DNA of 64,000 bases from positions 24,759,445 through 24,823,444 of the forward strand of contig CP141132.1 in NCBI GenBank assembly GCA_035236585.1, in the 5' to 3' direction. A program made the translations under genes and the position numbers. The notes under the pieces are model-generated. The model searched no databases. It was not told the origin of the DNA and was given only the letters and a program-made list of their open reading frames with translations. Of this stretch, positions 25,254 through 39,000 are shown piece by piece (positions within the stretch are counted from its first letter, which is position 1; each line of letters begins with the position of its first letter). This stretch comes from Warburgia ugandensis (Eukaryota; Streptophyta; Magnoliopsida; Canellales; Canellaceae).

Positions 25254-28200
25254 TGTAACAACTCTAAAATTTAGGTTATTTTCCATGATTTTAAATTATA
25301 ATTATAATGGGGATAAGAAATTTGAATTAAATTCCATGGAAATAAAGTTCATCAAAATGACCTCTTTATGGGCTTGAAATTTGGACTTGGGATTATCAAA
25401 TTTGGAATGGATGCGTCGATATGATTCGAATGACACTAATTTGGGGCAAAATAGAGATTGGGGTAGAACAACCCAAAATTTTTACTAATTTGAAAGGGGT
25501 TAAAATTGATAACAGCACCTCCTTGCTTTGTCGCTTTCTAGGCTGTAGGTGCAGCACCGCATGCGGAATGGGGGTGAAACATGGAGTACCAGTAGCCACA
25601 TGTCACATGCTCCACCTCCCTCATGCCATATAATTAGAATGAGAAAGAAAGAGGGGGATTGTTGAAAAACCTGGTGACCCAAAACCCTCATCTTCCTCTT
25701 TGATCTCCCTGTTCTTTTCCCTCCAGTGCATAGCCCCATTTTATTCCATTTCCTAGCATCAATGGACTAGAAAACCATTTTCGATGATGCACGGTGAGAA
25801 GATTTTTTTCCTTGTTCTCTCCCCTCTCCAGCATGATGCCTGATAGCCATGCACCTCATGGAAACCCTTGTTGGGTTTTCTCATGCAACCTCTCCTTTCC
25901 AACCCCCGCACCGCCCCACACCCCCCCCCCTCCCCCCCCATTTTCGTCTGTTTTTTCAGAGTTGATAGAAACCTAGATCTGGTTCTTACCAGCAATGCTA
26001 CCATCTCCCCTCCTTGCCATTTTTTTGGCAAACCCTTGTTGGGTTCCTTGCGATCATGCTATAGCACAAGGAGTCATGCGCACTAAAAACCCCACCACCA
26101 AATTCTCCTCTCCCTAGCATTGATGGAAACCTAAATCAAGTTCCCCTTCAGGGCAGCCGGGCGGCACGCATGTGCGCACTGGCTGGCCACTCCTCTACCC
26201 CTCACCCCTCTCTATTTTTCCCACTTGGTTCACTTTCTTGATCAGATCCCCTATCTCTCTCCCCTTTGTCTCCTCTCCGGTCAAATTTCTTGGCAGCGCA
26301 GGCAACCTGGTACGCTAGTGCACACAGGTTGGCCTTACAGAGCTACCCTACTTCCCCTCTATCTCTCTCTCTCTCTTGGTTGAGCTTGGGCAGTGACATC
26401 ATCATAGCCACCGCCGGCCATCACCTCCCCCTCTACCATCTTCCTCTGTTTTCCCTTTTAGGTGAGTTAGGGTTGAGCTAAGTCTCAAAGTCAACTTGCC
26501 CAACTCGATTTGGGGGAGACAAGTTGACTTAGTTAACATATTTGACCCCTTGAACTTTGATCCTCTGTTCTAGACAATCCAGGAGGAATATCAGAGATCC
26601 GAGAGTATCCTCGTGATCCTTGTAAAGTGAGGAACGAAACCCATGTCCCATTTCTTGATCAGGAAAGATCCAACCATCAATTTGACCAAACCTTTGATCG
26701 GAGGTCAGATCATCTGATCTGTGATTATGTAATTCTATTTTTCTAATCCAAGTAGTCTGTAGTGATACTCATGAAATGTATATCATGGATCTATACAAGA
26801 ATGTTGGGTTTAAAGCATTACTAGAGATGATTTAGCTGGTCATGATCAACGACTGAGAGCAACTAAATATCAAGGTATGAAATTGGATCCAATTGGATGA
26901 TTTGAACTATATATAATTCTTATTTAGATTAATTGATTAGAATTAGTAAGTTTTTATGTGATTTAGGGCGATCAGGTGAGGATCTTTGATGAGATTAGCA
27001 TGGATATATGATGATTGAGCACAATTGAGGCGATCGATGGATGATCTAACTAGGTAGACAGCTAAATACTATTCAGATTGACTTGTCCAAGGTAAGATTA
27101 CTATCTTAATCATTTGATAGAGTGAGTTGATTTCAATTAGATATGATTAAGCATGATATTTATATAGTAATGCCCAATTAGTGGATTAAATAATAAATTA
27201 ATGTAGATGTATATTGATCTAAGCTTAATTGATATGAAACATGCATGGATGTAATTAAGAAAAGGACCAAATGGTTATGAGTGGGCCTGATTAAGTGTGA
27301 TTTGAATTATGAACCGATTAGCACAGGCCCTGCCTTGAGATTCTAGGGATGGGAATCATTAGAATGTCTTGAATACAATGTAATGAAATGTGAAAACATA
27401 ATGTAGTGTGATTAAGAATCCAAGTTAAATAAAGTGGATTTTGAGCATGACTAGATGTGTCGTGTATCCAAGTATGAGTATCAAGGTGATTGAGCTAGAC
27501 TGGAGTCATCTCGAGGCTTAAGAGGTACAAATAAGTGGTTCTTCGTCTGAGGTAGGTGATTACATTCGGGATTTTTCCTTGATTTCATGATCATGACTTC
27601 TCACTTGACATTCTTGAGGCATGTGTTTTATGCCCTATCATATTTATTAAAACATGCTTATGACTTTACTTTTACTAGCATGCCATTTGATTATACGATT
27701 ATCCATGTTTTCACATGTGATGGTTTATACTTTATTGTGTATTTTGATTTAGCCTATTGAGGTTTATTTCACTAGGAAGTTTTTCATGATTTATAGCATG
27801 TTTTGCTGCTTTATGATGGGTGCTTCTACCCAATGGGTACTATGCTAGGGGATTGCAGGGTTGGACACCTACCCTCTAACTTTGTGATGATGAAGATTAA
27901 ACATCACCCTTGAGTAGTACAGGGCTAGGTACGTAGGTGGTGGTATCATGGGTAGTCCCCTCTACAGGTCCATTCGCCCCATGGGACTGGAGAAAGTCTC
28001 CCGTATAGGTGTCGAGGGGGAGCGGCAATGGTTTAAATCCTAGTGTGGTTACCACTGCAGCATAGTAGCCCGTGCTATTATTTTGTATGTATGTGGGGTG
28101 AATCGGGGTAAGCTAGGCCTGGGCTGTGAGTGACTTGGGGGGCTGATGCGGGCTACACAGGCGGGACCCAAGTTTGGTATGAGTACTCATTACTAGTGTT

Positions 28201-29204
28201 TGAGTCTCATGGAACACTCCTAGGGCTTATTGTATCTAGTGCCCTGATTATCATGACATGCTTAGTATTATTTTGTGGACATGAATTTTTATCTATTTTG
28301 ATAGATATGCTGATTCATGTGTTGATCATGCTTTACATGCCATGATGTTTTGCTTTGATATTGTAATGCCTCAGATAAAAAGCATGTTTTGATCTTGATT
28401 TTTTGGTTCAGATTTATGAGATTCATGAGCTTTACATTCTGAATGCCTGATGATTTCATTTTCCTTACAAATGATTTACTCTATTGATACTCGACATGAT
28501 ATTGGTATTCTTTGTAAAATGTTTATTGCATGTTTTATTTCTCGTAATCACCTACACAAGCATAGCTAGTTGAGGTATTGCTTTGTTTACCATGACTCAA
28601 ATACAGAGAGTTGTAATAGTTTGATGCACTAATGGAGTAGGCAAAAGTGATGACAATTTTCAGTGGAGTGTTGGTGACATTTCAGAGATGACAAGGTTTG
28701 TTTAGGACCTCACTTTTCTTATTGTTTATGGACTATACATTATTGTCATTGCAATGTGACCTGGATGTGAGGATATGAATTCCTATTGGATGTGATGGCT
28801 GTATGGAGGGACCCTGGGTATTTTATCATGGCTTGATTTTCTTATTCACAATTGGAGTGTATATTTTTATCGAAAGTAGTATTTCATTCAATGGATGGGC
28901 ATGGAGACTAAGTCTCCTATATGTCATATCTTATATTGTGTTTGTCAAGTTATTTTGTATTGCACGTGTCATGTGCAATGGTCCAAAATACAGCTGATAC
29001 TCTTTCAAATTTTTTGTAGACATGACATTTTATTTCACTGTTAAATCTGTGGTTTTGTGTTTGTATGACACCTGGGATTTTGAAATACATGCTTTTATTG
29101 GAGCTTTGTTTTTGGTCACTTGAATAATTAAAGTTTTTAAAATAGGGATCCCGACTATTTTTATAAATTATTATTATATTATTGTTAAAACCCAGGGTGT
29201 CACA
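25254..29204 (+). mobile_element. Solo LTR, Tekay/Del-like, 3.95 kb
   Basis: Starts TGTAACAACTC and ends AACCCAGGGTGTCACA, with TG/CA ends and the ACCCAGGGTGTCACA terminus typical of chromovirus LTRs. The flanks are tttca (25249-25253) and tttct (29205-29209), a 5-bp duplication with one mismatch. It cleanly separates the RNase H part (left) from the reverse transcriptase part (right) of the host element, so it inserted there and then lost its body by LTR-LTR recombination. The C-rich, CpG-bearing tract at 25880-26480 contrasts with the surrounding AT-rich DNA. No gene is seen. Confidence 0.8.
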
Positions 29205-32200
29205 TTTCTCTACCCTAATATAACTCCTACAACATAATTACTAACATTACACATGATTTCAAAGAGTAGACTCTAATTAGGTTGTTGCATGATAGGAGCA
29301 GTGGTCAACTTGTCTTTCGGCTTTGTAAAAGCTTCTTAACAATCATCAGTCCACTCAAAAAGAGTATCCTTTATAAGGAGGTTACACAATGGTCTGGATA
29401 TTGTATTAAAATCTTTCATAAACCTCCTACGGATCCTTGCACGACCTAGGAAAGAGTGAATATTCCTAATAGAATTGGGGATAGGTACATTGATAATTAG
29501 GTCAACTTTCGCTCTATCTACCTTTATACATTTTGGATGACACTATGCGGCCTAGGATAATTCTCTTAGGAACCATGAGATGGCACTTTGCCCAATTAAG
29601 CACTAAGTTTTTTCTTTACAACAACTTAAGACTTTTCTTATATTTTTAAGACAAGTCATCCATTGAAACCTCTAAGATTCTTTCTACCACATCACTAAAG
29701 ATACTCAACATGTAGCTTTGAAACATGGTAGGAGCATTACATAATCCAAATGCCATTCTTTCATTAGAAAAAGTACCAAAGAAATGTAAAGGTGGTCTTT
29801 TCCTAATCCTCAAGTGCAATTTTTATGTGGTTATACCCTGAGTAACCATCTAAAAAATAGTAGTACTGATATCTTGCAACCCTTTCTAACATCTAATCAA
29901 TAAAGGGTAAAGGAAAATAGTCCTTCCTCGTGATTACATTCAACTTTCTATAGTCGATGCACATATGCCAACTAATGGTAACTCTAGCGGGGATTAATTC
30001 ATTGTCGCCATTAAAGACCACTATCACTCTAGACTTCTCTGGAACTACTTAAATCGGACTTACCCATTTGCTATTACTTATGGGATAGATGATTCCTACA
30101 TCAAGCATCCTAAGGACTTTTGCCTTAACCACATCTTTCATATTAGGGTTTAACCTTCTTTGTATTTGATGACATGGTTTAACTTCATCATCCAGATATA
30201 TCTTATGGGTACAAATTAAAGGGTTAATGCCCTTTATATTAGCTATGGTCCATCATATAGCACCTTTGTATTCCTTGAAATTGTTTATTAACTTTTCCTC
30301 CTAAGAGCAGAAAATTATCAATGGAAAAGTTTCTTTTTCTCCTAAATGGGAATATTTTAAATCTGATGGTAGAGATTTCAATTCAAGCGTAGGAGGTTCT
30401 ACTAATGATGGAAGGGGAGTGGATTCCCTGGGTGTAAGTTTCTCAAATTGAGGCTACCATTTTTCTGTATCTATGATAGGAACAGAATCAAGGAGGGCAT
30501 TAACTTCCTCCGTTAATGCTTCATCATTAAACTCATTAAAGTGGCCCAAACAAGTGTTAAGTGGGTCTGATAAGGAAGCTGATTGAAAATGATCTTGCAC
30601 AACTAAATTTATCATGTTGACACAATGCAAGTTATAAGCGAGTTCACCAAGTTGCTTACAAATATTGAAGATATTTAGCTTTAATGTCATATTACCAAAA
30701 GATAATTTCACAACACCATTTTTAAAGTTAATTAAGGCATTGGATGTAGCCAAAAATGGTCATCCTAGGATGACTGGTATTTTGTTCTTCTCATTCACCA
30801 ATGGTTGTGTATCCCGAACTAGAAAATTTATGGGGAAGTAGAATTGTTCTACATAGACAACCACATCTTCTATTACACCTCTCAGTATCTTAAAAGAATG
30901 ATCAGCTAGTTAGAGTGTAGTGGAAGTAGGTTTCAAATCACCCAGACCTAACTATTCATATACCGAGTATGGTAATAGGTTCACACTAGATCCCAAATCA
31001 AGCAAAGATTGATTAATCTTATAGTTTCCAATAATGCAAGTAAGAGTGGGGCAACTTGGATCCTTGTATTTTGGTGGTATATGATGTTGAAGATTGAAAC
31101 TAACTTGCTCAGTCAAAGATGCCTTCTTTTGAATATTTAGTCTTATTTTTATGGTGGAAAGGTCTTTTAAGAATTTGGCATATGATGGGATTTGTTTTAT
31201 TGCATTAATATTGGTATGTTGATCTTAACTTGCTTGAGAATCTCTAAAATTTCATCATTAGAGGCAACCTTTGGAGCTTGATGTAACCTTTGGGGGAATG
31301 GAGTAAGGATAGGACATGGCTCAATAGGTGAGATGGGGTCCTTCTATTTAGAATTTTATTTAACTTTAATCAGTCTTTCTACCTATTCAGTCTTTTATGG
31401 CTCATCATTCTTAGTTCTTTTACCACTCCTAAGAATGGTGACAGCCTTAATCTATTCCATGGTAGAGCTAGATAATTCATTTGATGTATTATTGCTAATC
31501 TCATGCACTCCCTTAGTATTTGCTTGTGGTTGAGCTAGAAACTTTCCCTTTCTATATTTTGTATTCATTAACTCATCATATTTTTTATTTCATTGATAGA
31601 CTAATTGGTTTATTTTAATTGAAATTCTAATTGAGAAGTTTTTCTCTCTTGGTTTTGAATGAGTTGATGGATATTATCATCTATAGGCCTTTTGGGTGGG
31701 GATAAGTAAAGTCCAGAAGTAAGAGGTTAATGAGTTTGGTATGAGGGTAGGGCAAGAAGTCCTAGTATGGGCCAGGTTGTGAGACATTGGCAGTAGGTCC
31801 ATTTCTCCAACTAAAATTAGGATGGTTTCTCTAGTTGGGATTATATGTCTCTGAGTATGAGGAAAAAGGTCTTTTATAAGTTTTAAGTGCATTAGCCTAA
31901 TCATGAAGTACCTCTTGAAATGCTAGAATGGTAAAACATTTCTGAGTAAGATAGGTGGTACTTTCATAGATACTACACACTTGTTCATCCTTATTCAAGT
32001 TTTTCTTTCCCATTTCTATGGCTTCTATTTTTCTACCTAGGGATGCTACTTCAGCATCAATTTCATCACGATCAGACATGACACACATGCCTCCCCTAGC
32101 ATGGGTGGTAGTGGGCTTGAGCCTATCTGAATGTTCTACTCTTTTTGAGTCAGCCCTGGATTGTACACTCTTAGTTAGCCATTCCAAATACTCTTCCACC

Positions 32201-32241
32201 TCATCCAGTTATTAGTTTAAAAAGCTATCATTGCACATCAT
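29205..32241 (-). mobile_element. Athila/Tat-type element: reverse transcriptase, protease and gag-end part
   Basis: On the minus strand the order (right to left) is the gag end, an aspartic-protease region near 31010-30730 (LGSSVNLLP type motif, then PFLATSNALINF), a linker with an open stretch 30753-30454, then reverse transcriptase from about 30240 to 29205 (a SMDDLS-like motif is recognisable). The protease and RT flavour is that of the Athila/Tat group (non-chromovirus Ty3). It is broken at many places. The target duplications of both adjoining solo LTRs confirm that this stretch was once continuous with its neighbours. Confidence 0.7.
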
Positions 32242-35023
32242 CTGTGACAACCCGGGTTTTCTCATGCATTTTTAAATGCAATATCTAATTCCTAAGGTAG
32301 GATGCATCCCTATTTGAAAACCATTTTATAAAAACCCATGCAATGCAGCGGAAAATCTTTTATTTTAAACTCATTTTGAAAACCCCGAGTGTCATTTACT
32401 TTCACCACAATCAAAGTAGTTTTTGAAAAACTTCAGAAATCATAAATGTTTTTCCCCAGGTCTATCCAGTCTCAGCACACAGCCTAACTGTAATTAAATA
32501 CATGTCCAAAGGGTAGAGCGTTTACTCACATGTATAGTTGTCTCCTTTGTTTATTCACTTGCTCGTAGCACTAATATCTCCTGAGACGTCTTCTATTTGT
32601 GAGTGGAACTATCCTGAAAAATGTTAAGGATAGGGTGAGTATATACTATACTTAGTAGGAGTCTATCACTACTAGGTTTGCAATGCATGCTATGTTTAAA
32701 ATCATGTGCCCTTAAAAGCATATGCATGTTCGAACAATCATGTTCAATATCGATATTAAAAACCACTGCCAAACCGGAATACTGACGACTTAAAGAAATA
32801 TCATAATCCAAGTCGAAAGTATCATATATCATAAACATAATGATATGCATCAGATGCTCAACTGAATCCAACTCATAGATATCTAGTATGGTATGGTCGA
32901 CCAACCTCATATCATGCCATATGCAATGCAAATAAGTCCACAAAACCATAGGGTCCAACTATGCCCATGACCTCCCCGCCATGTGGTCCCCGGGTACCTG
33001 AGGACACTCAGTCATAGCCTCAACGGGGCCTATGACACGTCGACCCAGTGCCGTGACACCAGTGGTAGCCCCCTGTACCACATGCAGTCGACATAGGAAC
33101 ATTGCCCTTTTTGGGCGTGGTACCCATCCACTTAATAGTGGTAGAGGCTGGAGGTCAACCCAAACCTCTCGGCATAACGCCCACAAGCTCATCAGCCCAA
33201 ATCTTATTAGATCAAACCAATGAAAATCTCTTATTCAAAACCCGTCCTCTTTGGGTCCCTCACAACTGCCTGGCCCTCACAACTGCCTACCCACCGTCTT
33301 TTGGGCACTCCAGCATCTTTTGGTAACCCTCAAGGACATGCAATCTTTTAAAAACTCAATGCTCACCAATTATGCAATATATGCATTTGTTTGTAAAACA
33401 TATCTATGCATAATGTATATGCAATCATTTGCAAAACATATCTATGCATAATGTATATACAATTATTTACAAAACATATCTATGCATAAAGTGTTTATCA
33501 TATGCATGCTGAATTAAGTTATGCTAAACAAGTTATATAATTTGTACTTAAAACATGCATAAAACAATCATGGCTCTTTTTTTAAAAAGTCTAGTAGCGA
33601 TAGAGCACCTACCTCAAAGTCTCCTGGAGTCGCGTCCTTTATCACTCAACCCGTCCCTGGGTCTCATTTATAAACTCCTAGGTATAAATGGATACAAGGA
33701 GTCCTAATTAATTTCAGTCTATTTAGACATTAGACCGCTAGCCCTGCCTATTGGGTCCCTAGTTCTTGCCTAATTCATTGTCAGGCTGGATCCTATGATG
33801 TGGACTTACTATTCCATAGCTAACTCTGTAAATTGTCCTTTAATCTTAGCTTTAAAGTCTTGTTGGGTCCACGTGTCCCAGTTCCCTCATGTGCGTGCGC
33901 GCCTAAAGGCCGTGTCAGGGACTGCATTTTTGCACGCGCACATGCATGCTCAGGTGACGTGCTATGACACGCATCATCGCACGATCGCACCTTGTATGAT
34001 GGCGTGTCTCAACTCCCAGGGCACCCCATCACCCTAGTCGAGCTAGGACTCGTGCCCTATGTTACGCGCGCACCCGAGGGCCGCTCCTGGGACAGTGTAC
34101 GCACTGTCATACGCCCGAAGCCCATCCCTAGGACCCTGTCCCAGGCGCACATGGAGGAAGGCATCCCTGGGACGCCTGGCTCATGCAAGGTTGTCTGGAC
34201 CTAGCTTGGGGTGTTGTGTTCGTGCAGGGCTGGCCCAAGCCAGCTTGGGCGTTTTTCGGCCAAGAACCTGGCTAGAAAACGACCGGAAAGGACCAGGGAA
34301 AGTGGAAGGGAAGAGGAGGAAAGGAAAATGGCTTACCTAGGTTGCCGGTGATGACGCTCTTCCCGCCTGAGAACTCTATGTTCACCAAAAATCGTGAAGA
34401 GGGAAATCCCATCGTCGTGCAAGGCTGGAAAAGAGAAGAGAGGGGAAATGGGGAGACGGGAACGAGATGGCTGGCCTGACTTGGGCCTGGCCATTGCCGA
34501 AAAACTCAGGGGAGATGGTTTGAGATGGGTTTCCAATTTTTGCTGGAAACCCCAGTCTCAAACGGCTAGAAAAACGCTGAAAATCACGTTTTTTGGAGAG
34601 GGGAGATGGGGTTTTTATAGACCGGCTATGGCGGTGCCCCTCAATGGAGGTGCCGCCATTGGAGGTGGTAGATCCCTCTAGAAAAATCGGGATCGAGGGT
34701 TTCTGGGAGGGTCTAGAGGTTGAAGACGATAGGGGGTGCCGTTATCAAAACGGCCCCCTGCGTTTTTCGTCCTTTTTTGTTTTTTTGTTTTATTTTCAGA
34801 AATACCCCTATCTTTAAACGACTATAACTTCCTCATACGAACTCCGTTTTGGGTGATTTTTGAGGCTTTGGATTCCATTTTTTGAGTAGAATCTAATGGT
34901 ACTAAGTTTCCTCATAAATTCCTTCATTTACTATTTTAAATAAAGTGAAACATTTAACTCAGTTTATTTCTTATAGAATGTTTAATTTTCATTAAAATTA
35001 GTGTAAATTGCTCGGGCATTACA
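32242..35023 (-). mobile_element. Solo LTR, Tekay/Del-like, 2.78 kb, minus orientation
   Basis: On plus it runs from TGTGACAACCCGGGTTTTC to GCTCGGGCATTACA; read on minus it begins TGTAATGCCCGAGC, the usual chromovirus LTR start. It is flanked by a perfect 5-bp duplication TCATC at 32237-32241 and 35024-35028. A GC-rich, CpG-dense island covers about 33860-34320. Several 60-95 codon ORFs here are by-products of that composition. Confidence 0.9.
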
Positions 35024-36856
35024 TCATCTCTATGAACTAGCACATGTCAGAACTAAGTTCTTCATAAAAGAAGCTGATGATGGCAATGGTTCATAGGCAT
35101 GATGTGGGCATGTGAGTAATAAATCTTTGAACCTTTCCCAGCATTGGTAGAATAACTCTTTATCCTTCTAGATAAAGTTCATGATTTGACGATGGAGTGT
35201 ATCTATTTTATGAGTAGGGAAAAACTTTTTAAGAATTTCCTAGTCATTTCATTCTAGTACTTATGGAACCTGCTAGCAGAGCATTCAACCACATTTTAGC
35301 TTTTTTCTTTAAAGAGAAAGGAAAAAGTGTAAGCTTAATAGTATCTAGACCAATGTTTTGTGTTCGTTGGGTACTGCATAACTCATCAAACTCTTTAAGG
35401 TGCAAGTGAGGACTTTCACTAACTAACCCATGGAATTTGGAAAGTAATTGGATTACTTCTATTTTTAATTCTAGTACACCAATATTCTAAGGAATAATGA
35501 CACAAGATGGGGTATTGGTGCGTATAGGCTGAAGGTAGTCTTTTCGAGTTCTACACAAACATTTTGATAACCATCATTATTATCCTCATGTTCACTCTGT
35601 TGGTCCCACTCCATATTATTATTTCTTCTTCAATCTCTATTTGGTAGATGATTATTCCTCCTTGGTGGAGGTTGATATTCATCATCCATTAGAGGTGGTG
35701 TGTTCTCATCTATGATGAGTGGACGGACTTGACTACCACGGGGTGAGTTACCCCTTGATCATTAATCAGTCATTGATGTGGACTAATCTAGTTTTTGTCA
35801 TTTTGGTTGTACTGAACTAACCTTCAGGTTTTGTCACACCTCCAAAAGTGCATACAATGAAAGCCTTTTTTTCTCTATTTTTTTTTTTTTCTTGGAAAGT
35901 ACCCTAAATGATGCAACCTAAATTTCTAGAATGATGCACAAATAAAGGGCACAATCAAATAATCCTTGAGGCTAACTAGCAAAAATATTTTGATTTCATC
36001 AATTTATCTGGGTGAGATGCTTTTAGATTAGCCTAATCTAATGCTCCTCCTCTCTTTTAGATTTGACTACTGCTTGCTAGTTGGGTTTTGCTCTAAAGTG
36101 GTTAATACAATCTTCATGTCGAGTGGCATTTAAACCTCAATCAACATCAATGAAAGGCGTGAAAAAATTACTTCAAATTTAAGACACCCACTATAACCAC
36201 AGTGCTCAAAAGCGACTAGAGTAAGAATAAATTGTGTCCTCTTAAGAGGATTTTATGAGTATGTGATGGACTCAATTGGTCTCTTCTAATTAATTTTAAA
36301 TTAATTAGAAAGGTTGGGTTGTGCGATTGTGGTGATTATTCTAGGTATGCCAAGAGGTGATGATTAAATATACCCTTGATCTTATGGGGACGGGTGTCCT
36401 TACTAATTAATTTTCACAATCCATGGTAGTTCAATCAACATATAAATAACCTTAAAGTAGTAAAAGTGCTCTAAGAATGCAATTAAAAATAACAAACTAA
36501 TGCAAACCCTGAAAGAGAAACAATTATCAAATATGCTATCTATATACAATTACACTACCAAATAATGCAAAATTATTCTAAATGCAACTAAAAATAAGAA
36601 AATAAAAAGAGAATGAGGGAAACAATGGGGTTTTTAATGAAGATTAAGTGTGGGCCACCTTAACCTATACTTGCCAAATTTAGAAAATATAGTGACTATG
36701 CACTAAAAAAAGTTTAAAAATGCACTTAGAAAATGCCTAGAATGTAAAAATAATGCAATTCCTAAAAATATTATTTTTTGAATCTTTTTTTTTTGAATTT
36801 TTATTAAAATTTGTGCAAACTCCATTGCGGATCCCCGACAATGATATAAAGAAACT
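35024..36856 (-). mobile_element. Athila/Tat-type element: gag start, 5' leader and primer-binding site
   Basis: This continues the internal region rightward from the solo LTR. Nothing intact remains of gag. The 5' leader (36060-36720) matches 14540-15200 and 18040-18690 in landmarks such as 'ctctaaagtggttaatacaat'. The site beside the LTR reads tgtcggggatccgcaatgg on minus (36825-36843), close to the standard Athila/Tat primer-binding region. The element is a fossil. Confidence 0.7.
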
Positions 36857-39000
36857 TGTTGATTGTTTACCGCAAGTGCATGAACTATTGTAGTATAGCT
36901 TATGCAAGTACGGGTCGTTCCCATAGGGACTCGACTTAAAACGATGGAGTTTAAATAAAATTTAATTATCTAAAAATAGAAATACATAAATTAAATAAGA
37001 AAGAACTCAAAATTCAAATATATTGCATTAATCAAAAGTACATAATTTTTTAACTAAAAAGACAAAATTAAAGGAAATAATAACTAAAATCTACTTTCGT
37101 AGCTTCATCGTAGCTAATTTCTTCAAATATATTATCTTTCAAGTCAATTAACCTTCACCAATCTCTCATTGATACTTCTAATTAGGAATCCAATGGCTAG
37201 GTTAAACTGATTCCCCAAAATTTGGATGATCTAAACTAAGGAATGATTTTGGGTTCTGAACAATTTAGATCAAATTTTTAGTTTTCAAATTAAAGTAAGG
37301 AATGATGGATAAGCTAAGAGATGTCCTATGAACAATATCTAAAGATTAATTGAAAATATGATGAGAAACAGATCAGGAAATAGAGAGATCCTATTTGTTA
37401 AAGCTAAGCCGTTGATTACTTTAAGATTAAATCAAACCGAGTTAGAATAACTGATTCTTGTATTAATTTGGCAATAAAGTAGAACCTGGACAACAGAATA
37501 GGAATAAGAATAAGACAAAACCACATACACAAAGAGAATTAAATAAGAGACACAACTGGAATTAAGGATTAAATTCCATGAGTAAAATTGGAATTTTTGT
37601 TTAAATATTAGTTTTACCTGAAAACAGGAGAAACCTGACTGAGGAAGATGATGAAGTAGTGGAGATTAGGAATAAGGGAAGGAGGGGACTTTGGAGAAAC
37701 AACCAACTTGGATTTTCTCCTATAATGAAGGGAGAAGGTGATGTGTAGTTGTTGACTGAGAATGATTGAGAGAGAGCGAGCAGTGCAAGCTTGAACTGGT
37801 GATAGAGGGAGTTGAAGATAAGGGAGAACAGAGAATGAGAGGAATAAGCAAAGAAAAATATGAAGGGTGTGGGAAAAGAGGGAGAGTCCGGTGCATGACA
37901 GGGTGAAAAAGAGAAGGAAAGAGAGAGAAGAGATGAGAGTAGGAGAATGAGGTAGACTCGATGATATCTAAGATAGAGCAGTTTAAAGAGATCTAAAAAA
38001 AGATGAAGACAGTGGTGCTATCGGCGGTCCTTATGGCTACCTCCCTCAGGTTCTCCTTCTTTCTGTTATTACCACTAGCATCCTATGATGAAGAGGAGAT
38101 GGTGACGAGAGTGGTGAGATGGTGATTCTCCTTCTGATGTTGTCCCTTCCTCCAATTTTCCTTCGGGTATGGGTGAGTTAGAGCAAAGGTGTGTGCCAGT
38201 TGAGGAGAGATCCAAGAATGATTCTCTTCTTCTTTAGTGAAGCGGAAAGAAGAAGAGATTAGAGAAGGGCATGGTAATTTTGGTTTCTAGCTGGAAATCG
38301 AAAGAAGAAAAAGAGCATGGAAAGACAGAGAATAAGAGAGAGATGCGCGTGTGAAAGAGAAGAGGAGGGGGGAATGAGAGAGAGAAGGAGAGAGAGAGCG
38401 TTGACAACAAAAAAAAATAACAAGAAAGTAGAAGAGGGGTGCGGTTCTCTCTCCTTGTTGCTCCTTTTATAACTCATCTTCCTTCTAATTGTCTTTTCCC
38501 CCAATTTCCTTCAAGATCTCTTCTACGTTTGAGCATTCTCCACCTTGGAAACTCACTAACTCCCTTTTCTATTGTCAAAGATATCCTTCTTTTTATGCTA
38601 GGCAATGCCTTCCTCTTCGAGTGTCTTATTTTCATGGGTTTCTTATTCTTTCTTATTTTCTAATTAGAAATTATTCCTACTTGCATTGTGAGTGATCTGG
38701 TTCATTGATTTGATCCCAACCATTCGATGCTCTTTAGGATGATCTAGCATTATTAATTTTAATCTAAGCTTATTTTGGTTGATTTGCAAAACATAAGACT
38801 AAATTAGAATCATCTAAATTGTACATTACATACCTAATTATCTCCAATGATCATCTAACCATTAAATTTGAAAAATCAATGGTTGAATGGTCAATTGAAG
38901 CTAAAATTCATATTTTATCTAAAAATTGCAAAATCGATCAGTTAGATGATCTAATTAAATGTTAAACTGGGGGTATTTTATCCAAATTAAGCACTTAATA
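36857..39000 (-). mobile_element. Athila/Tat-type element: 5' LTR (right end)
   Basis: Starts TGTTGATTGTTTACCGC next to the primer-binding site and aligns with 18713-22002 to its end at 'gcacttaata'. It lacks the LINE and the long GA runs present in the sister. The outer edge is not a clean CA, and the next base belongs to a plus-strand Tat-type 5' leader, so the end is either mutated or trimmed. The ORFs at 38259-38695 are compositional. Confidence 0.75.

Noticed and set aside
33795-34817. Cluster of plus-strand ORFs of 70-95 codons in GC-rich DNA
   Set aside because: They lie wholly inside a solo LTR with a perfect target duplication. Overlapping ORFs in several frames are expected from the GC-rich composition.
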